A stretch of DNA of 64,000 bases. It comes from Larix kaempferi (taxonomy: Eukaryota; Streptophyta; Pinopsida; Pinales; Pinaceae). The stretch is taken from contig BSBM01000361.1 of the NCBI GenBank assembly GCA_027924585.1, positions 66,624,001 through 66,688,000 on the forward strand, given 5' to 3'. A program made the translations under genes and the position numbers. The stretch's first letter is position 1; each line of letters starts with the position of its first letter. Shown piece after piece: positions 21,930-31,360 of the stretch. The notes below the pieces were generated by a model. The model worked only from the letters and a program-made list of their open reading frames with translations, had not been told where the DNA came from and ran no database searches.

Positions 21930-22890
21930 GCGGGACAAACTGGCGAACCACTTCCGTCGTTGTGGAAGGATATGGCGAACGCTTTCGCCGTTTCGGGGAA
22001 CGAAGGCGAATGGCCCCCCCGCAAAAGGCCTCCGCGACGCGGAAGAGAAAACGTTCCGCAAAGCTCGACTTGTTCGGGAGAATACCGCGGAAGTTTTCGC
22101 TGTTTCGGGAGAGAGTGGTGAATTGCTTCCGCAAGAGGCTTCCGCGACGTGATTAAGTTCTTTTGGCGGCCTCTTCGGGATGAAAACGTGAAGGATCTTG
22201 AAACTGCAGAAAGCTTTCGTAAGTGGCTTCCGCAGTTTCGGAAGACTTCCGCCAATGCTTCCGCAAAAGGTTCTCGCGTAATCAAGAAAAATTCTAAGTA
22301 TTGGCCGCGCTCGTGAGAATCGCGGAAGGCTTTTGTCCTTAGTCTCCGCTGTTTCGGGTAGGGAAAAACAAAGGTTCTGCAAAGTTTGTTTCGGCGTTTC
22401 GGAAAGTTTAGGCGAACGGTTTCCACAAGTGCGGGCGGCTTCGTAAAATTCTCCCGCCGTTTCGGGAGGGATTCACCAGTAGCTTCCGCAATTGCTTAAC
22501 GAAGACTTTTCTAAGTCTTTTCGGGCGGTTTAGACGAATGGCTTCCGCCGTTTCGGGAGCAAATCTTGAACTCTTCCGCAGATTTTCCCATAATTATTTC
22601 GAAGGCCTTTTCCGAGCGGTTTATGTGACTGGCTTCCGCCATTTCGGAAGGGTAACCCGAGAGCTTCCGCGGTTTTGGGAGCAAAGGCTGAAAGCTTCCG
22701 CGGAGCTTCCTTGGCTCGTTCCGCAAAGTTTTTTCAAAAAATTCTAAGTTCTTTTCGGCAAGCTTAGGCGAGTTGTTTCCGCCGTTTCGGGAGGATAGCC
22801 CGAGAGCTTCCGCGGCTTATTCAACGAAAGCTTCTAAGTCCTTTTGTGGGCGTTTAAGCGAAAGGCTTCCGCCACTGCGGGGTTTTAGCA
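21930..22890 (-). repeat. CpG-rich U3 repeat array (copy A)
   Basis: About nine occurrences of a ttccgc(c/t)gtttcgg core, most spaced 90-130 bases apart. The clearest units run from 22500 to 22890 (ctaagtccttttcgggcg, tta-gcgaa-ggcttccgcc, gtttcgggag, agagcttccgcgg). It looks like a decayed tandem repeat, strikingly CpG-rich in an AT-rich region. It sits at the upstream (U3) end of the LTR where enhancers would be. Confidence 0.7.
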
Positions 22891-23067
22891 AATCGTTCTG
22901 CGATTTTCGAGGAAGACTTTTAAGAAAGATTTTCTGTTTTAAGAAACAAAATCTTCTGTTGAAAAACAAAGATAGCAGCTGGGATGGTTTATTAAGGCAA
23001 ACTTTCTACAAAAAATGAAAGGAGGGGCCCCAATATGTACAAAATTTTTGGGGGGGGTGTTGCTGCA

Positions 23068-24140
23068 ACAACAATGGCGAGTCGCTGGCGAACACAGATC
23101 TCTGAAAAAATTCCTCATCATGGTCCGAAACCTCATCGAAGACATCCATCTTAGGTGTACTACTCAGCTGAGCATTTTAAACTCATGTGAAGGGAAGGAG
23201 GCACTTTACCTGCTAGCCATTGGGGAAAGGGGAGCTTTGACTGAGACATCTTCACCACTCTCAAAGGGCCAATATATGAGATTCATTTTAGGAGGGTCAT
23301 CTTTCAGATGGTCACTACTGCCGAACTCCACAGGATTTGCAACACTTTCTCATGGGCATCATTGCTCTTGTTCCTCATTCCCATGCTGCTTGCATCCTTT
23401 TGGATGTTTGTACTTTGGACAGCTTAGCTGCTTGAGCCTTCCAGAGATATTTTCTTTTGGACACGATTTTTTTTTTTTTTTTTATTCAGGCTCCTCAATG
23501 CATAATGTCCTTTTGTGTGAGTTAGAAATTTTATTGATTTGATCAAGCCTCACGGACGGAGAGGAGCCCATTTTGAGCTGAGCCTTTTGGACAACCTTCT
23601 TGATTTCACATGTCTTTTGTTTTGTCTCAGCCATGCTTTAATTGAGGCGAGAATCTCTGGAAAACAGACTCTGGAGTACATGCCATTTTGGCTGTTAGAT
23701 TTGCAGCATGGAGTCACTTCAATACCCTATGCCCTCGAGGTGTGCTACTTTCCATGGGTCCAACTCTAATGACCTTCTTGAGATGCCTTTAAAGTGTGAG
23801 AGTGGGTGGAGCCCAACGATAGTAGTGAAGATGGTCATAGGTCTCCGCTATTAAATAGGATTAGTGTGACTAGCAGGGTAGGCTTCCTTCCTTCTGAGCA
23901 TTTCAGCGAGAACACAACAGACAGAATTCATTCGAGCACAGTTCTGGACTCAGGGGTTGCGAGGTTTCTTTGAGAGAGCTATCCTGGACGGGGAACTTGA
24001 CTAGAAGGGCTTTCAGAAAACAAAACTTGTAGCAAAGGTTCAAACAACAATGAGAGAAACAACATGGCCGAAAAAAATAAAGCGACTAAAGGCTAAAGCA
24101 AAAAGAAAACTTTATTTATGTACAGGAAGTCTCGAAGAGA
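23068..24140. other. Non-coding 3' internal region of the giant element
   Basis: About 1.07 kb between the integrase stop (24141) and the 3' LTR edge (23067). No frame of interest on the minus strand. A T-run of 18 lies at 23468-23485. A purine-rich (minus-strand) tract directly next to the LTR is not obvious. Confidence 0.5.
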
Positions 24141-24775
24141 CTATGCGAAGTATTGTTTCAGAGCGAGGCCATTGAGAGGAAGGGTTACTTCTTCTCCCTC
24201 GAGATTTGTCAATTTATAAGTGGATGGGCCTAATTTTGCCGAAATCTGGTACGGACCTACCCATAGATGTTGGAATTTTGTATGCATTCCTTTGCCTTTG
24301 TGATTATGGTCCCATTTCAGGACTAAGTCCCCAACTTCAAAGCTTCTCTTGCCAGACTTTCTCTTATCGAACCATCTTTTAACTATGTCTTGGTGTTGAT
24401 GGAATCGATCTTTAGCTTTGTGTCGGGCTTCTTCAAGTTGAAGCAGGGTGTTGATCCTGGATTGTAAGGCTTGGCTACCAGAACCCCGAGAGGCTTGGGA
24501 TAATTGTAAGGATGGGAGTAAGATGTTTTGGGGGAGGATGGCTTCCTTGCCGTAGACAAGAGTGAAAGGGGAAACACCTAAAGCGTTCTTCGGGGTTACC
24601 CTATCTGCCCATAAGGCGTTTGGGAGGGCCACATGCCAACTTCTCTGGTTTTCTATCACAGTCTTCTTAAGAATTCGAATCAGATTCTTGTTTGAGGATT
24701 CAGCTAATCCGTTTCCCTGAGGATAATAATTGGCTGAATAATGCAACTTGATTCCCCATTCATAAACAAATTCAT
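24141..24775 (-). pseudogene. Integrase C-terminal part of the giant element
   Basis: Continues the integrase after a one-base frame change at about 24776 (around the aaaataaatg run). It includes the catalytic Glu block (YYPQGNGLAESSNKNL), the LPNALWADRVTPK stretch and a C-terminal domain KRSFEVGDLVLKWD followed by FQHLWVGPYQISAKLG and a natural stop at 24141. This GPY/F-type module is found in many gypsy integrases. No chromodomain follows. Confidence 0.85.
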
Positions 24776-25792
24776 TTATTTTGCAAGACGAAAATAAGTA
24801 GCATTATCAAAAACAAGGGAAATTGGAACCCCAAACCTGGTTATGATGTTCTCCTTTAAGAAGCTAATGACTGCGTCTTCGTTGATCTTGCGCACAGGGA
24901 TAGCCTCCGTCCACCTAGTGAAGTAGTCGGTAGCCGTCAGGATGTATTGATGTTGCAACGAAGAATTTGGATTTATTTCTCCGATAACATCTATACCCCA
25001 TTGCTCAAAAGGTTCAGAGATGATGACCGGCTGCAATGGTCCTGCTGCCTTAGGTAACTTCCCGGCACTTCTCTGGCATAGATCACAATTTCGTGCATAT
25101 GTGTGGGCATCTTGGAACAGAGTGGGCCAATAATAACCAGCTCTCAGTATCTTGTGTGCCGACGTATCTCCTGAATAATGTCCGCCTGCGGGGCCATCAT
25201 GCAATTCTTTGACAACTTTGTTTGCATCTTCCTTTTCTAGGCATCTGAGAAGAACTCCATCATAATTATTTCTGAACAGTATCCCATCAATGATTTGATA
25301 CGGAGCCAATTTCAAACGGAGTGCCCTTCTTTGTTTAGAGTTCCAGTGCTTAGGAAGATATCCCTGCTGTAAATAGTGCACCAGATCCCTATACCATGAC
25401 TGGGGAGCTGTGAAGATATGACACACTTCAACCGAATTGAGCTCAGCTTCATTTTTCCAATGTTGTTCTTCATCAGTTGAGTTTCCCGCAAGTAACTTGC
25501 ACAGGCCTTGTCCTCTGACGATCGTGGTTGGTTTAAATTCCAAATCATATTGCTGTAGAGATGTGACCCAGTTCCCTCTCCTTTCTCCTAATTCCTTTTG
25601 AACGAAAAGGGATCTAACAGCTGGGTGGGGAACTATGACCTTAGTTCTGTTCTTCAGAATGTATGGCCTAAACTGCTTGATTGCTTTGAAGACCGCATAT
25701 GCATGCTTGTCAACCATGGGATAATTCAGTTCAGCTCCCTGTAGACCAGTGCTCATAAAAGAAATTGGGTATTCGTCCCCCAACTCCACCTT
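24776..25792 (-). pseudogene. Gypsy RNase H remnant domain and integrase N-terminal/core
   Basis: Begins just after a TAA at 25790 that interrupts VLT-KVELGDEYPISF, where related elements have Gln. The gypsy RNase H region follows (ELNYPMVDKHAYAVFKAI, RTKVIVPHPAVRSLF). The catalytic Glu and the T-D-H Asp of active gypsy RNase H are not present, so it is probably a structural connection domain. Then come the integrase zinc finger (HDGPAGGHYSGDTSAHKIL then NCDLCQR, HHCC), the first catalytic Asp (WGIDVIGE) and the second (SLVFDNATYF). Confidence 0.85.
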
Positions 25793-27235
25793 TTACGTGA
25801 GTACAGCTGCGAGAGAGTCATCCGAAGCGAAGGTATACAAGATGAAATCTTTATCAAAATCTGGGCTTCTTAAGGAAGGAGCCTTAGCTACAGCTACCTT
25901 GATATCTCTAAATGCGTCCTTCTCCAAATCTGTCCACTTGAATTGTATACTTTGTTTCACCATCTGTTGCAACGGCTTAACAATTTGTGCGAAATCTGGA
26001 ACAAACCTGCGGACAAAATTGATGGTGCCCATAAAGGACTGCATAGATTTCTTGTTGTGAGGCATTGGAATCTTATTAATGGCTTGGACTCTTTCCTGAT
26101 CAATTGAAACTCCCCCTTTGGAGATGATATGACCCAAGAACTTACCTTCGGGAACAGCAAACACGCTCTTCTTGGGATTCAGGGAAATACAATACTTCCA
26201 GCAACGATCAAAGATATGCTTCAGATGAACAACATGATCTTCCATTTTCTTCGAAAAGACCGTCACATCATCTAAGTAAACAACAACACATTGCCCACCC
26301 AATCCTCGGAAGGCAATATCCATCGCCCTTTGGAATGTAGCTCCTGCATTTATTAGACCAAATGGCATTCTTCTGTAGGCGAAAGTTCCCCACTTAGTTC
26401 TGAAAGTAGTCTTAAGGCGATCTTCTTCGGCTACTAACACTTGATTGTAGCCAGAGAAACCATCGAGGAGAGAAAACAATTCGAATCCTGACACCATTTG
26501 TAGGATTTGTTCCATTGAAGGTATGGGGTAGTTATCTTTATCCGAAGCTTTGTTTAAATTTCTGAAATCTACACATAGCCTTATCTCTCCTGACTTCTTT
26601 CTTACGGGAACCAAGTTTGCAACCCATTCAAAATGCCGAACTTTGAAGATTATCTTAGCGTCTAGGAGCTTCTTTAACTCCTTTTGGATCAGCGGTTCTA
26701 GAGTGGGATGCATTCTTCTCAACTGCTGCTGAAATGGTTTGACGCCCGCTTTCATTGGTATAACATGCTGAATAATGCGGACGTCATATGTTTTCAGATC
26801 TTCATAGGTCCATGCAAAAACATCCTTGTATTGTTTGAACAATTTAATGAACCTATCTCTTTCCCCTGGTGAACAACATTTGCCAAGGTTGACAAATCTT
26901 GGTTCTGCCTCGGTACCCAAATTAACCAACTCATGTTGCATTGATGAGCTGTTAGTTTTGGTATTGGCTGGCCTTTTGAACTTATTTTGAAGATCGAACA
27001 GCATTTCGAGGGACCTTACCCCCTTGGGCATGAAATTTCCTTTCTCCTCATCCTTCTTCATTAAATCAGCATCATGTTCTTCCTCATCTATTGCAGTTCC
27101 TTGAAAGCTATCTTCGTTTGTTAGGAAGCTGATAATTTGTTCATCATCATCGAAGACTCTGAATTTTGTGATGTTATCGGGAACGGAAGGCCTGAAAATC
27201 AATTCAATCGAGCATTTATTATTTGACGGCACCAA
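25793..27235 (-). pseudogene. Reverse transcriptase of the giant element
   Basis: A long open minus-strand frame. A linker with acidic stretches precedes the RT: KELKKLLDAKIIFKVRHFEW, RKKSGEIRLCVDFRNLNKA, FSLLDGFSGYNQVLVAEEDR, MPFGLINAGATFQRAMDIAF and YLDD at 26278-26267. After that come the thumb (SLNPKKSVFAVPEGKFLGHI) and NFVRRFVPDFA. The catalytic Asp pair and primer-grip region look intact. The motif set is typical of the Tat-type plant gypsy group. Confidence 0.9.
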
Positions 27236-27620
27236 TCTAGAAGTAGATGTTGCTAACAAATCAGCAGCAGAATTTTGCAATCTAGGAATTGATTTTATAT
27301 TGAAAGCATCAAAATGCATAATTAAGTCCCATACCTCAGCCTGATAACCCTTCAAATGAGGTGAGAGACAATGAATGGTGTCCCTTACCTGTCTTACAAC
27401 TATCTCGGAGTCACCAAAGACCTTCAGGTGCTTAACATTTAAGCCAATGGCCTTCTTTAATCCATGCACCAGAGCTTCATATTTAGCGGTGTTATTAGTA
27501 CAATCGAATTCTAATCTACAAGACAAAAAATACTTGTTTCTTTTTGGATCCATTAGAACACAACCGGCTCAGGATCCTTCCAGAGTTTTAGAACCATCAA
27601 AGTATAATGTCCAAAAGATA
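27236..27620 (-). pseudogene. Additional plant/archaeal-type RNase H placed before RT
   Basis: The peptide WTLYFDGSKTLEGS - (TGA at 27569) - AGCVLMDPKRNKYFLSCRLEF, then NNTAKYEALVHGLKKA, VKHLKVFGDSEIVVRQV and NSAADLLATSTSR follows the D-E-D-D layout of the RVT_3-type RNase H. The second catalytic position, normally Glu in AEY, is Lys here (AAA, a single G-to-A change). A TGA splits the first strand. The domain lies between protease and RT, in the same frame as both. Confidence 0.85.
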
Positions 27621-29152
27621 TCTTTAGATTCGACTAAGTTAGTTTCTTTGTGATCTATGTCAATAACTAAATTGGCTATGTTACAATCAACATCATCAGC
27701 CCGAGAGAAATGAAGGAGATCGGACTGTTTATCTGATTCATGGCTAATTGTTTCAGATTGATAATTACCTGGATCCATTTCTAAGAAATAATTCCCCAGA
27801 ACCGAGGATGAGAAAGCTACGGCCTCATTCTTTTCTTCTAACTGAGTTACGTTTTGTTTCATATGAGGTTCCCTAAGAACTTTAATCTGATTCTGTCTAT
27901 TCTGATAAGGCAGCCATAGATGAGACCAATCAGTAGCAAAGTAGCCACTTAGCTTGGTAGACCAATCCCTACTTAAAATCAGCCCATAGGCTTCAGGAAT
28001 ATCGACCACCATTATGTCAATGAATTGACAGACTCTAGGGTCAGCTGATAGTCTAATTAAAACAACTTTCATCTCCCCAATGACCTTGACAGTAGTCCTA
28101 TCTAATTGGATAATTTGAGCTGGATATGGAATAGGCTGCCCATTAATCCTTTTACAAATTGACAATGGCATAACGTTTGAGGATGCTCCAGAATCTACCA
28201 AACAGTTGTGAACATTATGGTTGAAAATTTCAAAAGTCAAAAGGAATGGCAAAGTTTGAGATTTAGACATCCCACCGATGCTAGCTTCATTAATTTCGGG
28301 ACTGTTTTGAGAGTCCGCTAATGGAGTGCTAGTCTGCGGTTGCAGAACATGCAGTAGTTTGTCGCGTTGGTGGGGTAAGCTACACATGTCAAATATTGAC
28401 ACATTCGCTTTGACTTTCTTGATGTCTTCGATAATATCGTATCCTATGTCAGATTCGTTTCCAATTCGAGCTTGCTGATCTGTTTTGCTCGTTGTGACCT
28501 TAGGTGGCTGAACTATCGTGTCAGCGTTTGGCCACTTGGTCACTGTTTGGCTAACTTTGGGTTGTTGTGGGATAACTGTTATATGCCTCCTAGGCGGTTC
28601 TTTTGAGACTTTAGGCTTATGAGGAGCTGTGCTTGGCACGGGATCGGCAATAGGACCTTTGCTACGAGTAGCAACATTTACAGTGGAGGGAGAACTATCT
28701 ATGGGATCCTCTTCTACTAATTCAGTCATAGGTACCCAATCCCACAACACCATAGTAGTGTCCGAGGTTGGTTCCTCTAACTCAGGGCTCGATTCTTCTG
28801 GAGGATCATCCTGGTCTGGGATATGAGAATCTAACATTTGGTTCATGACTAAGCTCATGGAATTAATCCATTGCGGGCAACTCTTTTCCGAATGTGGTTC
28901 TTGGTGAAAAGTGCAGAAATTTTCCATCCCAATCTCATTCAAGTTTAAAACAGGGGTAGTGTTCATTGGTGGATGAGTCTGTTCCCCGTCTTCCCTTCTT
29001 TTATAAAATGGCTTGAACGGTTTCCTAGATGTGCTGGCAGCCTTGTCTTTCTCGAGATCTACGATTTTGTTAGATAATTTCTGCATCATCTTGACTACAT
29101 TTTCCATGTCTGTAGATGGCTCATCTTTCCCTCTAGTGAGCAGCAAAGGTTT
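27621..29152 (-). pseudogene. Zinc knuckle and aspartic protease region of the giant element
   Basis: Follows gag in the same frame after a single TAA (29153-29155), which could be a decayed Gln codon or a readthrough site. It starts with a short coiled coil (MENVVKMMQKLSNKIVDLEKD), then a knuckle-like FCTFHQEPHSEKSCPQW. A Pro/Thr-rich linker and a retropepsin with NCLVDSGASSNVMPLSICKRI (catalytic D-S-G, near 28170-28200) and ILSRDWSTKLSGYF follow. The linker is unusually long at about 250 residues. Confidence 0.82.
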
Positions 29153-30235
29153 TTAGCCAGCTGCTGGTTTTGGTTCTACATCTAAGGCATGTTTAGCAAT
29201 GCTATCAGCCTCTTCCTCTACCTTTCTAGCTTCCTCAAAGTTCTCTATCAGGGTAGTTTTCTTGGATCGTTTTACGAACATTGCTATTGGTCCTTCAAGA
29301 GTTGTTGTGTAGTATTCAATCAGAGACTCCTCTGCTGGTTTATTAGCTTCGCTGAAATTATTTAACAGCGTTGTGAATCTTTGATTGAAATCTTGAACCT
29401 TTTCTTTCTTCTCCATTCTCATGGATAAGAGTTCTTTCATAAGTGTGGCCACAGTCTTTTGGTTTCCGTATTTCTTTAAGAAACACTTTTCGAATTCATC
29501 CCAACTAGAGATTGAGCTGGGTTGTAGGCTAAAGTACCAGGATGATACTTTTGGCTCAAATGTATATGGAAACAACCTGCAGACTACGTCTTCATGTTGA
29601 ACTTTCAAAAGGTTCAGAGCTAAGTAAAAACTCTTGAGGTGATCTTCCGCCGAAATGGCTTTCCCTGGATCGTACTTAGGCAAGACCTTTTCTGGGTTTT
29701 TAGGAAGATTATGGAATGGTCCAGCTAGGTTCAGCGCTCCCCTTGCTCTCCAAGCAGGTACAGCCATGTTTGGAGGTGGAGACCCTGGTGGAGAATTGTA
29801 TGGTGAATTCTGAGGAGTACTCTTTGGAGTAATTGGTTCTTCAAGGTTTTCTTGGTCTGAAAATTTTTCTGAGTTTTCAAGATCTGCCTTGTTAAGAGTA
29901 TCTGAGATTTCTTCCAAAGTCAGATTCACAAGTTCTTCGAAACTTTGAACAAGAATCGAATCTCGGGTGTATTGTGGCTCCTTTCTGGGTGTAATTTTCT
30001 TAGGGAGGAAGTTGACATCGTTTAAACCACCTAGTTGTCTAACGTAGGATCTGGTATGTCTTCTCAAATCCTCTATTTCTGTAAAAGGGACAGCGTATAA
30101 AGCTTCTTGAGGCTCAGGGTCAGAAATGAGGCGTTCTTGATCTGTTAATCCAAGATCTGGGCTGTTTGAAATGCTTTCTTTAAGCGGGTTTTCAGTGTTA
30201 TCTATGACCGCGGAAGATTTTCCGCTATCAGCCAT
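29153..30235 (-). pseudogene. Gag of the giant element
   Basis: ATG at 30235 (MADSGKSSAV) lies 28 bases beyond the inner LTR edge and downstream of the primer binding site. An upstream ATG at 30331 lies inside the LTR and would read through the PBS, so I prefer 30235. About 360 residues: a negatively charged N-terminal part, a Pro/Ser linker (TPQNSPYNSPPGSPPP) and the gag core (LKSFYLALNLLKVQHEDVV, SSWYFSLQPSSISSWDEF, KCFLKKYGNQKTVATLMKEL, KVQDFNQRFTTLL). It ends at a TAA beyond which the frame stays open into protease. Confidence 0.86.
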
Positions 30236-30246
30236 GCACTTTCGGG

Positions 30247-30263
30247 CCCTCCTTCTAGCGCCA
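30247..30263 (-). promoter_or_regulatory. Primer binding site of the giant element
   Basis: Minus strand tggcgctagaaggaggg, five bases (atttt) after the LTR end CATCAACA. It begins TGG as required for pairing with a tRNA CCA end. I do not name the tRNA with confidence. Confidence 0.7.
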
Positions 30264-31360
30264 AAAATTGTTGATGCCTCGGATATCGTAGCATCAATCA
30301 GAAAGGGATTCTCCCCGAGAGATGGTCCCAATTAGACTATCTCCCGTTTGGTATAGGGAATCCGTCCGGTTAGCGGTTCCGGCAACCGTGAGTTTGGAGT
30401 TTAATTCCGATTATATCGGTTATGGCCCCACCCACCTTTCTTTTGGATTTTATATGTTTTTTTAATGAGATGCAAGTGCCTAGTTTATACTTGATCTAGA
30501 TGCAACTAAAACAGATTTAAGCCTAGAAACTGAAGTAAATCTACCTATCCTTGTAGGGAGCACACTTAAATGATGAGCAATAAGCTGTAACAGATAACCT
30601 AAAGAAAGAACAGATAGCTGTCAATTCTTATAGGTAAAGCTACAGCCAGATAAAAGGATCTTAGAAGATAGCTTCTAGTTTAATGTAAAACGCATCTATT
30701 GCTCATGAAACAGATAAAGAAGCAAAAAATATCTAATCTAAATGGCGAGAACGAAGAAACATATCTAAATGTAACAAACTGAAGTTAAATTTAAAGATCC
30801 GTGCAAGGAGCAAATTAAAGGCATGAACAATGAGCTATATGAATTATCTTGAAGAAAGAACAGTTAGCCGTTTAATCTAAAAGAGAACTCTACAGCAATG
30901 GTAAAGATATCAGCAGCTAGCTCCTGATTTCATATGAAACGCATTCATTGTTCACAAAATAGAGAAAATCGTATGCACAGGAAGGAGCAAAATCATTGAT
31001 ACAAAGAAATAGTTGAGATGGTAAGAATGATCTCACATTACAGAACAACAGTCATTAGAATAGTCCAACATACATCCGTCCAATATCCTATGCAAAATGT
31101 CCATCTCCCGTGGCTTTTATTAGAAAATTCAATTTTACAGAAACGATACAAGATAGCTCGTAAAGGTTTCAAAATTTCCTTCCCTGCCAAAAGTCCTTTT
31201 CTATTCTTCCTAGCTCCTATTTATAATTACAAAACTGCCCTTTGGGTTGCCACCTAGCATCTTCCACTTGTCATCTACGGAATTTTCTCTCCTATAATAG
31301 ACAAAATTGTGATTCTTTTCTTTTACAAAATATTTAACAAAAAGAATGGACAGCTGTCCC

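Larger units (their letters stand above)
16368..23067 (-). mobile_element. 3' LTR (copy A) of the giant Tat-like element
   Basis: 6,700 bp, minus orientation. In transcription order it has a CpG-rich repeat array (22890-21930), a small hairpin, a TATA box (21400-21391), ORF X (20857-17459) and about 1.1 kb of AT-rich tail ending CATCAACA. Homology to copy B stops exactly after gttgctgca (23067). I see no convincing polypurine tract next to this edge on the internal side. Confidence 0.88.

Noticed and set aside
21685-22426. Overlapping Arg-rich frames on both strands in the LTR
   Set aside because: They are generated by the CpG-rich ttccgc/gtttcgg repeat array, which is open in several frames by composition.
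23468-23485. T18 run as the polypurine tract (on the minus strand) of the giant element
   Set aside because: It lies about 400 bp from the LTR edge defined by LTR-to-LTR similarity, and pure A is unlike the G-rich tracts of gypsy elements.
29153-29155. Programmed stop readthrough between gag and protease
   Set aside because: Possible, as both sides are in one frame, but the many other nonsense changes in the same polyprotein make a simple mutation more likely.
30235-30331. Gag start at the ATG inside the LTR (30331)
   Set aside because: It would translate the LTR end and the primer binding site; the ATG at 30235 just beyond the PBS is the normal arrangement.
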